Below, piece after piece: positions 1 through 3,835 of a stretch of DNA of 5,041 bases. Location of the stretch: contig WAPZ01000852.1 in assembly GCA_015520535.1 (NCBI GenBank), positions 1 to 5,041 on the forward strand. The letters run 5' to 3'. How positions within the stretch are numbered: position 1 is the first letter of the stretch; each line of letters opens with the position of its first letter. This DNA comes from Candidatus Heimdallarchaeota archaeon. GTDB taxonomy: Archaea > Asgardarchaeota > Heimdallarchaeia > Hodarchaeales > S146-22. A program made the position numbers and the translations under genes. Under the pieces are notes generated by a model. The model was not told where the DNA came from. It saw only the letters and a list, made by a program, of their open reading frames with translations, and did not search any database.

Positions 1-7
1 AAATTTA

Positions 8-718
8 ATGGCATTAATTGTAAATACACCATATAGAATACAAGCCCCTGTATACAGTGATGTTATTTTAGGTACACAATCAGCAACTGTGGAAAGCTAT
101 TGGCCAATGGATTCTTTTACCAGTTCCGTTACTCCCGATATTTCAGGAAATTCAAAAAATTTGACAGCATCAACCGGCATAACACAAATAACAGGAAAGG
201 TTAACCAAGCACTTGATTTTAATGGTGGAACAAATACGTTTGCTAACAATACTTCATATACATTTCCGGCAGGTTATTTTGATCAAATATCAATAGAGGC
301 ATGGATATCTTTACGTACTGAACCATCCGTAGCTCGAAGCATATTAGATTTAAACAATGGCTCAAATTCTAATTTAGGAATCGAGTTTAATGCTGTTAAT
401 GGTACTAATTATCCAAATGGACCTGGATCTATTCAACTCGACGTTGATGGAGGAACTGTGACAGCTAATAACGTATTGCCCCTTAATACGTGGGTTCATG
501 TTGTTGCTACCTTTGATAGAACTTTAACTAACAATAACATTGATATTTTTATTAATGGAACTCTCAATACGACAGGGACACGAACAATATCGCAAACATC
601 TTCAATTGCAAATGTTGAAGTTGGAAGAAAATTTGATGGTTTAGTTGATGAATTGGTAGTATATAAAGGTATTTTATCACAAGCTGATATAACACAACAC
701 TATCAAGCTGGGTTATAA
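8..718 (+). CDS. LamG / concanavalin A-like domain protein, probable phage virion (tail) protein
   Basis: This 236-aa protein is one LamG-type (Laminin_G_3-like) jelly-roll domain. Visible family features in order are YWPMD near residue 32, GKVNQALDF near 63, ISIEAWI near 94, NTWVHVVATFD near 160, the IDIFINGTL strand near 178 and the closing FDGLVDELVVYKGILSQADITQHYQ segment before the stop. Such domains bind carbohydrate in many proteins, and in phages they commonly decorate tail fibres or capsids; the virion role is inferred. There is no signal peptide. Composition is extreme: I count about 25 Asn and 28 Thr. Only seven bases precede the ATG and the frame is open to the window edge, so no ribosome site can be seen and the true start could lie upstream. 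The stop is 4 bp from the 3' end of the convergent tRNA-Val. Confidence 0.85.
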   Translation: MALIVNTPYRIQAPVYSDVILGTQSATVESYWPMDSFTSSVTPDISGNSKNLTASTGITQITGKVNQALDFNGGTNTFANNTSYTFPAGYFDQISIEAWISLRTEPSVARSILDLNNGSNSNLGIEFNAVNGTNYPNGPGSIQLDVDGGTVTANNVLPLNTWVHVVATFDRTLTNNNIDIFINGTLNTTGTRTISQTSSIANVEVGRKFDGLVDELVVYKGILSQADITQHYQAGL

Positions 719-722
719 TAAT

Positions 723-796
723 TGGTAGTCCCTACAGGATTCGAGCCTGCGTCTTCACCATGTCACAGTGATATTCTACCATTGAACTAAGGGACT
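723..796 (-). tRNA. tRNA-Val (anticodon GAC)
   Basis: The minus strand folds into a 74-nt cloverleaf with acceptor AGTCCCT/AGGGACT, D stem GTTC/GAAT, anticodon stem TCACT/GGTGA, loop GTGACAT and T stem GCAGG/CCTGT, ending in A73 and an encoded CCA. Anticodon GAC reads Val GUC/GUU, and the GACATGGTG segment resembles bacterial tRNA-Val(GAC). The G at position 32 and a G·U closing pair (31-39) are slightly unusual. This is the last gene of the array in transcription order. Confidence 0.93.
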
Positions 797-799
797 ATA

Positions 800-1177
800 T
801 TAATAATCATCAGAGTCATCTATTAATTCAATCCACTCTCCATCTTCATTTTTTATTTCAATCAAAAGATTTTCCTTCGACATTGATTGTTTTATTTTCT
901 CTTCTAGGGTCATACCTTCTAACAATTCTATGTGTTTTTGATGCAACCAACATTTAAACACATGCGAATTGCACAATCTTTCAAAAGCTATTTTTTTATT
1001 TTGATGTTGAGAACGCTCCTCTCTTGATTCACCTCTTGCTCCAGAAGCAGGATGAATTATTCTTACTCCTGATGAAGTTTTATTTTGTTTTTGACCTCCC
1101 TTACCCCCAGCCCGGAAAGTTTGAACCACAAAATCTTTTTTTGTTAAAGAAACAATTGGTTTATTTTTTTCAATCAT
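800..1177 (-). CDS. Stand-alone GGQ-domain, class I release-factor-like protein (peptidyl-tRNA hydrolase domain)
   Basis: This 125-aa protein is essentially only the catalytic domain of class I release factors. RAGGKGGQ (residues 22-29) carries the GGQ at 27-29 that reaches the peptidyl-transferase centre and hydrolyses peptidyl-tRNA. It is followed by N32, SSGVRI, the HPASGARGESR segment and RSQHQNKKIAF (55-65). The usual QHVN or QSVN after GGQ is QKQN here. There is no codon-recognition domain (PXT/SPF region). The C-terminus is acidic (ends DDSDDY), unlike the basic ribosome-entry tail of ArfB/YaeJ. The start at 1177 has GAGAG about 7 nt upstream; an in-frame extension to 1276 would run through the tRNA-Asn gene and is rejected. 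The gene is squeezed between two tRNA genes on their strand. A rescue or termination role is inferred from the family. Confidence 0.88.
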   Translation of the reverse strand: MIEKNKPIVSLTKKDFVVQTFRAGGKGGQKQNKTSSGVRIIHPASGARGESREERSQHQNKKIAFERLCNSHVFKCWLHQKHIELLEGMTLEEKIKQSMSKENLLIEIKNEDGEWIELIDDSDDY

Positions 1178-1198
1178 AAATGCTCTCTCAATCAAATT

Positions 1199-1282
1199 TG
1201 GCTCCGACGGAGGGATTCGAACCCCCAGTGTCTTTCGACGGCGCGTTAACAGCGCGCTGCAATGCCATTCTGCCACATCGGA
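1199..1282 (-). tRNA. tRNA-Asn (anticodon GTT) with a long, class II-like variable arm
   Basis: This is an 84-nt cloverleaf: acceptor TCCGATG/CGTCGGA, D stem GCAG/TTGC, anticodon stem GCGCG/CGCGC, loop CTGTTAA, T stem GGGGG/CCCTC, G73 and encoded CCA. U1-A72, G73 and GTT fit bacterial Asn identity. The odd part is the 14-nt variable region, which forms a GTC-GAAA-GAC hairpin; normal tRNA-Asn has 4-5 nt there. The D-arm (GTGGCAGAATGG) and variable arm look like Leu, Ser or Tyr tRNAs. Charging with Asn is inferred. Confidence 0.85.
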
Positions 1283-1288
1283 ATTGTT

Positions 1289-1365
1289 TGGAGCCCCCTG
1301 TCCGATTCGAACGGACGACCTGCTCGTTACAAGCGAGCTGCTCTGGCCAGCTGAGCTAAGGAGGC
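1289..1365 (-). tRNA. tRNA-Thr (anticodon TGT), first copy
   Basis: This is a regular 77-nt cloverleaf: acceptor GCCTCCT/AGGGGGC, D stem GCTC/GAGC, anticodon stem GCTCG/CGAGC, loop CTTGTAA, T stem GTCCG/CGGAC, T73 and encoded CCA. TGT reads Thr ACA and neighbouring ACN codons. Its body is unlike that of the second Thr(TGT) gene at 2165-2239, so the two are not recent copies of each other. Confidence 0.95.
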
Positions 1366-1371
1366 GATTAA

Positions 1372-1722
1372 TTAATTTTGAGGAACATAAGTTCCATCAT
1401 TGATTGCTTTACGTATATATCGCATATATGTAATAGCTTTTTCTTTTGCAAATAAGGTTGCATCCATTACGTCTTCTAAAGGAACAGGAAACATCATTTT
1501 TTGCTCACCAACAGTAACACCATAGTACATGGTTTGTTGACGATAGTAAAGAAAATATACTGAATTATTTTTAACGATATCTTTGATGTTCATTTTAGAT
1601 TCTCCCTTGAGCGCCTCTTTTAATTGAGTATCTGACTTTTTTGCAATTTGTCTAACTTCCTCAAGCGAAGAAACCATATGCAATGTTCCAGGACAATCTT
1701 TTTGTGTAAATTCTATACTCAT
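1372..1722 (-). CDS. Conserved-looking protein of unknown function, 116 aa
   Basis: I do not recognise this protein. It is soluble and mixed in composition, with no signal peptide or membrane segment. The N-terminal third (residues 17-45) looks helical (SSLEEVRQIAKKSDTQLKEA). The middle (about 50-78) is rich in Tyr, Met and Val and probably forms strands (VYFLYYRQQTMYYGVTVG). The C-terminus (about 85-110) is again helical and basic (AKEKAITYMRYIRKAIN). The start at 1722 has a good AAAGGA site 8 nt upstream. The stop lies 6 nt from the 5' end of tRNA-Thr, and the gene fills the gap between two tRNA genes on the same strand. It has none of the Cys/His pairs of the HNH genes, so it is not an obvious homing endonuclease. 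Confidence 0.8.
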   Translation of the reverse strand: MSIEFTQKDCPGTLHMVSSLEEVRQIAKKSDTQLKEALKGESKMNIKDIVKNNSVYFLYYRQQTMYYGVTVGEQKMMFPVPLEDVMDATLFAKEKAITYMRYIRKAINDGTYVPQN

Positions 1723-1742
1723 TTCATTTTTCCTTTGTTGAT

Positions 1743-1818
1743 TGGTACTCCCTACTGGATTTGAACCAATATTTACCGGTAATCGGCCGGTCGTCTTGCC
1801 AAGTTAGACGAAGGGAGC
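1743..1818 (-). tRNA. tRNA or tRNA-like gene, anticodon position reads GAT (Ile), abnormal anticodon loop
   Basis: The 76-nt cloverleaf has acceptor GCTCCCT/AGGGAGT (G1·U72 wobble), D stem GTCT/AGAC, anticodon stem ACCGG/CCGGT, T stem ATTGG/CCAGT, A73 and encoded CCA. The loop is CCGATTA, so C replaces the near-universal T33 and T replaces the purine at 37. The three bases at 34-36 read GAT, but Ile is already supplied by the next gene. The D-arm (TTCGTCTAACTTGG) resembles Glu/Gln-type tRNAs. Isotype is uncertain, and the gene may be inactive or specialised. Confidence 0.75.
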
Positions 1819-1831
1819 ATTGCTTAAGAGT

Positions 1832-1905
1832 TGGTAGCCCCTGGTGGTTACGATCCACCGTTTCACCTTTATCAGAGGTGTGTTCTCCCATTGAACTAAG
1901 GGGCT
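1832..1905 (-). tRNA. tRNA-Ile (anticodon GAT)
   Basis: This 74-nt cloverleaf has acceptor AGCCCCT/AGGGGCT, D stem GTTC/GAAC, anticodon stem CACCT/AGGTG, loop CTGATAA, T stem GGTGG/CCACC, A73 and encoded CCA. The anticodon loop is canonical. The T-loop is ATCGTAA instead of TTCRANY, so the universal T54-A58 pair is inverted to A54-T58. Confidence 0.92.
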
Positions 1906-1913
1906 ATAAATTA

Positions 1914-1990
1914 ATATGTTGTTGTCTTGACCATTGATTGTCAGCGCTAACTATCAACCTCACACTTGTCTCGGAGGCGCAACAACATAT
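1914..1990 (-). ncRNA. Candidate structured RNA with an 11-bp perfect closing stem, not a tRNA
   Basis: A perfect 11-bp inverted repeat (1914-1924 with 1980-1990) encloses 55 nt, giving a 77-nt unit of tRNA size between two tRNA genes. On the minus strand the interior can form a CCTC/GAGG stem (1974-1977 with 1958-1961) and, directly next to it, TTGAT/ATCAA (1953-1957 with 1934-1938) continuing as GTTA-GCGC-TGAC. The last stem needs a G·U pair that exists only on the minus strand. There is no T-arm consensus, CCA or anticodon loop, and no ORF. Phage T4 carries two stable RNAs of unknown role in its tRNA cluster, which is a precedent. Transcription is not shown. Confidence 0.5.
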
Positions 1991-1993
1991 GAT

Positions 1994-2068
1994 TGGTACT
2001 CGATGATGGAGTCGAACCATCTACGAACGCCTTGTAAGGGCGTTGCCTCACCCGTCGGCCTATCGAGC
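1994..2068 (-). tRNA. tRNA-Val (anticodon TAC), first copy
   Basis: This 75-nt cloverleaf has acceptor GCTCGAT/ATCGAGT (G1·U72), D stem GCC/GGC, anticodon stem ACGCC/GGCGT, loop CTTACAA, T stem GATGG/CCATC, A73 and encoded CCA. TAC reads Val GUA and, by wobble, other GUN codons. A second Val(TAC) lies at 3553-3626 with a different body. Confidence 0.93.
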
Positions 2069-2077
2069 ATTATTAAT

Positions 2078-2151
2078 TGGTGGAGGTAATCGGAATCGAA
2101 CCGACCACAAAATATCTGCCAGACATTTTCGTCCCCTTGACATATACCCCC
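2078..2151 (-). tRNA. tRNA-Ala (anticodon GGC)
   Basis: This 74-nt cloverleaf has acceptor GGGGGTA/TACCTCC, anticodon stem AATGT/ATATT, loop CTGGCAG, T stem GTCGG/CCGAT, A73 and encoded CCA. The acceptor includes the G3·U70 pair that marks alanine tRNAs, so the isotype is well supported. The D-arm is small (TGTC/GACG with a 5-nt loop AAGGG), with two A residues before the anticodon stem. Confidence 0.88.
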
Positions 2152-2164
2152 TTAAACATATTTT

Positions 2165-2239
2165 TGGAGCTCCAGCGCGGATTCGAACCGCGTTCCACTT
2201 CCTTACAAGAGAAGGCTTCACCATCAAAGTTTCTGAAGC
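2165..2239 (-). tRNA. tRNA-Thr (anticodon TGT), second copy
   Basis: This 75-nt cloverleaf has acceptor GCTTCAG/CTGGAGC, D stem CTTT/GAAG, anticodon stem CTTCT/GGAAG, loop CTTGTAA, T stem CGCGG/CCGCG, T73 and encoded CCA. Three A residues join acceptor and D stem, so the normal T8 is missing. The same AAA-CTTT start and a shared GGTGAAGCC segment occur in tRNA-Thr(GGT) at 2666-2741, pointing to common descent. Confidence 0.9.
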
Positions 2240-2245
2240 ATAATT

Positions 2246-2321
2246 TGGCTGGCACGGTGGGACTCGAACCCACATACAGTTGATTAACAATCAACTCGCC
2301 TACCGGATAGCGCACATGCCA
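2246..2321 (-). tRNA. tRNA-Asn (anticodon GTT), regular form
   Basis: This 76-nt cloverleaf has acceptor TGGCATG/CGTGCCA, D stem CGCT/GGCG, perfect anticodon stem GTTGA/TCAAC, loop TTGTTAA, T stem GTGGG/CCCAC, G73 and encoded CCA. U1-A72 and G73 fit Asn. This is the well-formed one of the three GTT tRNAs, and it lies 6 nt from tRNA-Thr(TGT). Confidence 0.95.
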
Positions 2322-2335
2322 TCATTATTGTTTTC

Positions 2336-2644
2336 TTAAATAATCGAAGCTTTAATAGCTTTTTCTTTAGATGAACCAATTATTTTATACAAATCATCTG
2401 GGTGTTTTCCTTTGACCCAGATTTTACCATTTGATATGTGATATTGCTCACACTCTATGTGACATATCTTACATACGGTAATTCCATTTTCTTTTACGTA
2501 TCCACCATTTGGCATTTCAGATCGATCAGTTATATGGTGAGCATCAAGCATTTCCGTTTCATTACAAAAACAGCATTTGTAATTGTCTCTCTTGAATACT
2601 GCTTCACGAAATTTTAACCGTATTAATTTTTTCTTTTGTTTCAT
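2336..2644 (-). CDS. HNH endonuclease, free-standing homing-endonuclease type (HNH gene 1)
   Basis: This 102-aa protein has a basic N-terminus (MKQKKKLIRLKFREAVFKRDNYK) followed by a complete HNH/McrA-like fold. C24-x2-C27 and C58-x2-C61 should bind structural zinc, HH at 36-37 begins the beta-beta-alpha-metal motif, N53 sits in KENGITV, and H62 follows the second Cys pair. The family cuts DNA with a divalent metal ion; small phage members often act as mobile homing endonucleases. No separate DNA-binding domain is visible beyond the basic ends. The start at 2644 has GGAG 7 nt upstream, and the gene sits 21 nt after tRNA-Thr(GGT) and 14 nt before tRNA-Asn on the same strand. Homing into the tRNA array is inferred from position. 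Confidence 0.92.
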   Translation of the reverse strand: MKQKKKLIRLKFREAVFKRDNYKCCFCNETEMLDAHHITDRSEMPNGGYVKENGITVCKICHIECEQYHISNGKIWVKGKHPDDLYKIIGSSKEKAIKASII

Positions 2645-2665
2645 TAATTTTCTCCATCAATAGTT

Positions 2666-2741
2666 TGGAGCTCCGAGGCAGACTCGAACTGCCTTCAACC
2701 TTCTTACCAAGAAGGGCTTCACCTCTCAAAGTTTTCGGAGC
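2666..2741 (-). tRNA. tRNA-Thr (anticodon GGT)
   Basis: This 76-nt cloverleaf has acceptor GCTCCGA/TCGGAGC, D stem CTTT/GAAG, anticodon stem CCTTC/GAAGG, loop TTGGTAA, T stem GGCAG/CTGCC, T73 and encoded CCA. GGT reads Thr ACC/ACU and complements the TGT genes. As in 2165-2239, an AAA linker replaces T8. Confidence 0.92.
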
Positions 2742-2747
2742 ATAATT

Positions 2748-2823
2748 TGGCTCCCGAGGTCCGAATCGAACGGGCGACCAATCACTTAACAGGCGGCCGC
2801 TACTACCACTAAGCTACCTGGGA
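2748..2823 (-). tRNA. tRNA-Asn-like gene (anticodon GTT) with mismatched stems, possibly decaying
   Basis: The 76-nt layout is normal (loop CTGTTAA, T-loop TTCGATT, G73, encoded CCA; acceptor TCCCAGG/CTCGGGA). However, there is an A·C mismatch in each of three stems: A5·C68 (acceptor), C28·A42 (anticodon stem GCCGC/GTGAT) and C50·A64 (T stem GCCCG/CGGAC), plus T13·T22 in the D stem. A competing 6-bp pairing, GCGGCC with GGTCGC, spans the anticodon arm and variable region. It may be a pseudogene, or need RNA editing; Asn is supplied elsewhere in the array. Confidence 0.75.
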
Positions 2824-2824
2824 A

Positions 2825-3409
2825 TTAAAATTTCATTTTTCTTAGACGACGTTTAATTGCGGCACCTGTAACACCAAATTGCCGTCCAACCTTTTCGTAA
2901 TTCTTGCATTTTTCATATAAGCGAACAAGTTGATCATCTGTGATTTTTATCTTAGTTGGCTTTCTATTTAAACCAGCACACTTTTTTGAACAGAAGTGTT
3001 GGTCTGCATATTTTAATGCACCACACCTACATGTGTCTTGTTTTCTTCTTTTGGTTCGATTAAGATTAATCTCGTTTAGATATACACTTGCAATATCCTC
3101 ATTAAATGTTGGTTTTATTTCACTAGTATTAACGAGGCCATCGTGAATTTCACGATGACAATTGGCACAAACCATAATGCACTTTTGTATTTCTTCAACG
3201 GCTCTACTAAACGATAAAGTATGACCGAGCTGACTGATACCAAACTCTTTTTGTTTTTTATCAAGGTGATGAAACTCCAAAGCACGAATACATTTGTCGT
3301 ACCCACATAAAACACACTCACCTCCGCAAATATCTACGAGTTTTTGTTTGGCTCTGATTCTCCACCTTGTTACATTTTTAATGTTCTGTTTCTGTTTTGT
3401 TGTTTTCAT
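2825..3409 (-). CDS. HNH endonuclease with C-terminal zinc ribbon and helix-turn-helix, homing-endonuclease type (HNH gene 2)
   Basis: This 194-aa protein has an HNH nuclease domain at residues 28-90: C32-x2-C35, HH at 47-48 in LEFHHLD, then C81-A-N83-C84-H85-R-E-I-H89. A second Cys cluster follows (C127-x-C129 and C140-x3-C144, zinc-ribbon-like). A basic helix-turn-helix at about 158-190 (DDQLVRLYEK ... GRQFGVTGAAIKRRL) is likely the DNA-recognition part. The layout of nuclease plus separate binding domain suits a phage homing endonuclease. The start at 3409 has a strong AAAGGAG site 5 nt upstream; longer in-frame starts (to 3490) would enter tRNA-Lys and are rejected. The ribosome site lies in a perfect hairpin (3417-3449), suggesting controlled translation. 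The stop is 1 nt from the degenerate tRNA-Asn. Confidence 0.92.
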   Translation of the reverse strand: MKTTKQKQNIKNVTRWRIRAKQKLVDICGGECVLCGYDKCIRALEFHHLDKKQKEFGISQLGHTLSFSRAVEEIQKCIMVCANCHREIHDGLVNTSEIKPTFNEDIASVYLNEINLNRTKRRKQDTCRCGALKYADQHFCSKKCAGLNRKPTKIKITDDQLVRLYEKCKNYEKVGRQFGVTGAAIKRRLRKMKF

Positions 3410-3416
3410 TTTATCT

Positions 3417-3449
3417 CCTTTGTTGTATTTATCGAACTCACAACAAAGG
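3417..3449 (-). promoter_or_regulatory. RNA hairpin covering the ribosome site of HNH gene 2
   Basis: CCTTTGTTGT and ACAACAAAGG form a perfect 10-bp stem with a 13-nt loop on the minus-strand transcript. The 3' strand of the stem contains the AAAGG of the AAAGGAG Shine-Dalgarno site, and the ATG follows at 3409. The hairpin would keep translation low on the long tRNA transcript. This is similar in principle to the ribosome-site hairpins described for phage T4 homing endonucleases such as I-TevI. The mechanism is inferred; the repeat is seen directly. Confidence 0.65.
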
Positions 3450-3460
3450 TTACCTAAACA

Positions 3461-3537
3461 TGGTACCCCCGAGAGGATTCGAACCTCCAACCTCGGACTT
3501 AAAAGGACCTTGCTCTAGCCAATTGAGCTACGAGGGC
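3461..3537 (-). tRNA. tRNA-Lys (anticodon TTT) with an irregular anticodon stem
   Basis: This 77-nt cloverleaf has acceptor GCCCTCG/CGGGGGT (G1·U72), D stem GCTC/GAGC, loop CTTTTAA, T stem GGAGG/CCTCT, A73 and encoded CCA. The anticodon stem AGGTC/GTCCG has two mismatches, A27·G43 and T30·T40, leaving only three pairs. The loop itself is the standard Lys(UUU) loop. Confidence 0.87.
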
Positions 3538-3552
3538 ATCTATTTTTAAATT

Positions 3553-3626
3553 TGGTGCTCAGTGTTGGAATCGAACCAACGTCTCCGCCTTGTAAAAGCA
3601 GTGCTAATCCCCTCAGCTAACCGAGC
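3553..3626 (-). tRNA. tRNA-Val (anticodon TAC), second copy
   Basis: This 74-nt cloverleaf has acceptor GCTCGGT/ACTGAGC, D stem GCTG/TAGC, anticodon stem CTGCT/GGCGG (two G·U pairs), loop TTTACAA, T stem GTTGG/CCAAC, A73 and encoded CCA. It has the same anticodon as 1994-2068 but a different body. Confidence 0.93.
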
Positions 3627-3632
3627 GTTGTT

Positions 3633-3708
3633 TGGTAGCGCCATCGTGGATTTGAACCCGAATCTATAGAGTAAGAGTCTATTATTCTACCAATTGAACT
3701 ATAGCGCT
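3633..3708 (-). tRNA. tRNA-Lys (anticodon CTT), bulged T stem
   Basis: This 76-nt cloverleaf has acceptor AGCGCTA/TGGCGCT, D stem GTTC/GAAT, perfect anticodon stem ATAGA/TCTAT, loop CTCTTAC, A73 and encoded CCA. The T stem TCGGG pairs with CC-A-CGA, leaving one bulged A on the 3' side. CTT reads only AAG, so it complements the TTT tRNA. Confidence 0.88.
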
Positions 3709-3714
3709 ATTGTT

Positions 3715-3789
3715 TGGTGGAAGATATCGGAATCGAACCGATCAGGCCAGGATCTTGCAAGGATCCTCCGGGTCCCCAGCCCATCCCCC
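3715..3789 (-). tRNA. tRNA-Ala (anticodon TGC), irregular D-arm
   Basis: This 75-nt gene is the first tRNA transcribed. It has acceptor GGGGGAT/ATCTTCC with the alanine-specific G3·U70 (and a G4·U69), anticodon stem GGATC/GATCC, loop CTTGCAA, T stem ATCGG/CCGAT, A73 and encoded CCA. The D-arm is poor: GGG/CCC starts directly after the acceptor stem, T8 is missing, and only 16 nt separate acceptor and anticodon stems. About 7 nt lie between the anticodon and T stems. The T-arm matches that of the Ala(GGC) gene. Confidence 0.83.
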
Positions 3790-3835
3790 TTATTGTTTGT
3801 GGATATATACTTTTTCGAACTTATATAATACACCT

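Noticed and set aside
1178..1276. N-terminal extension of the GGQ protein
   Set aside because: It runs through the tRNA-Asn gene; the start at 1177 has a ribosome site and gives a normal domain length.
2043..2315. Several open frames of 66-80 codons on both strands, with GIEPTT or NRTDH-like peptides
   Set aside because: They are translations of the tRNA genes (T-arm sequence read as protein), have no ribosome sites and overlap well-formed cloverleafs.
2940..3321. ORFs opposite or out of frame with HNH gene 2
   Set aside because: They are shadows of the HNH reading frame without ribosome sites or motifs.
3410..3490. N-terminal extension of HNH gene 2
   Set aside because: It overlaps tRNA-Lys(TTT); the start at 3409 has a strong AAAGGAG site.
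723..3789. CRISPR-like spacing of repeated elements
   Set aside because: The recurring short words are tRNA T-arms and 3' ends; they are not identical direct repeats with spacers.
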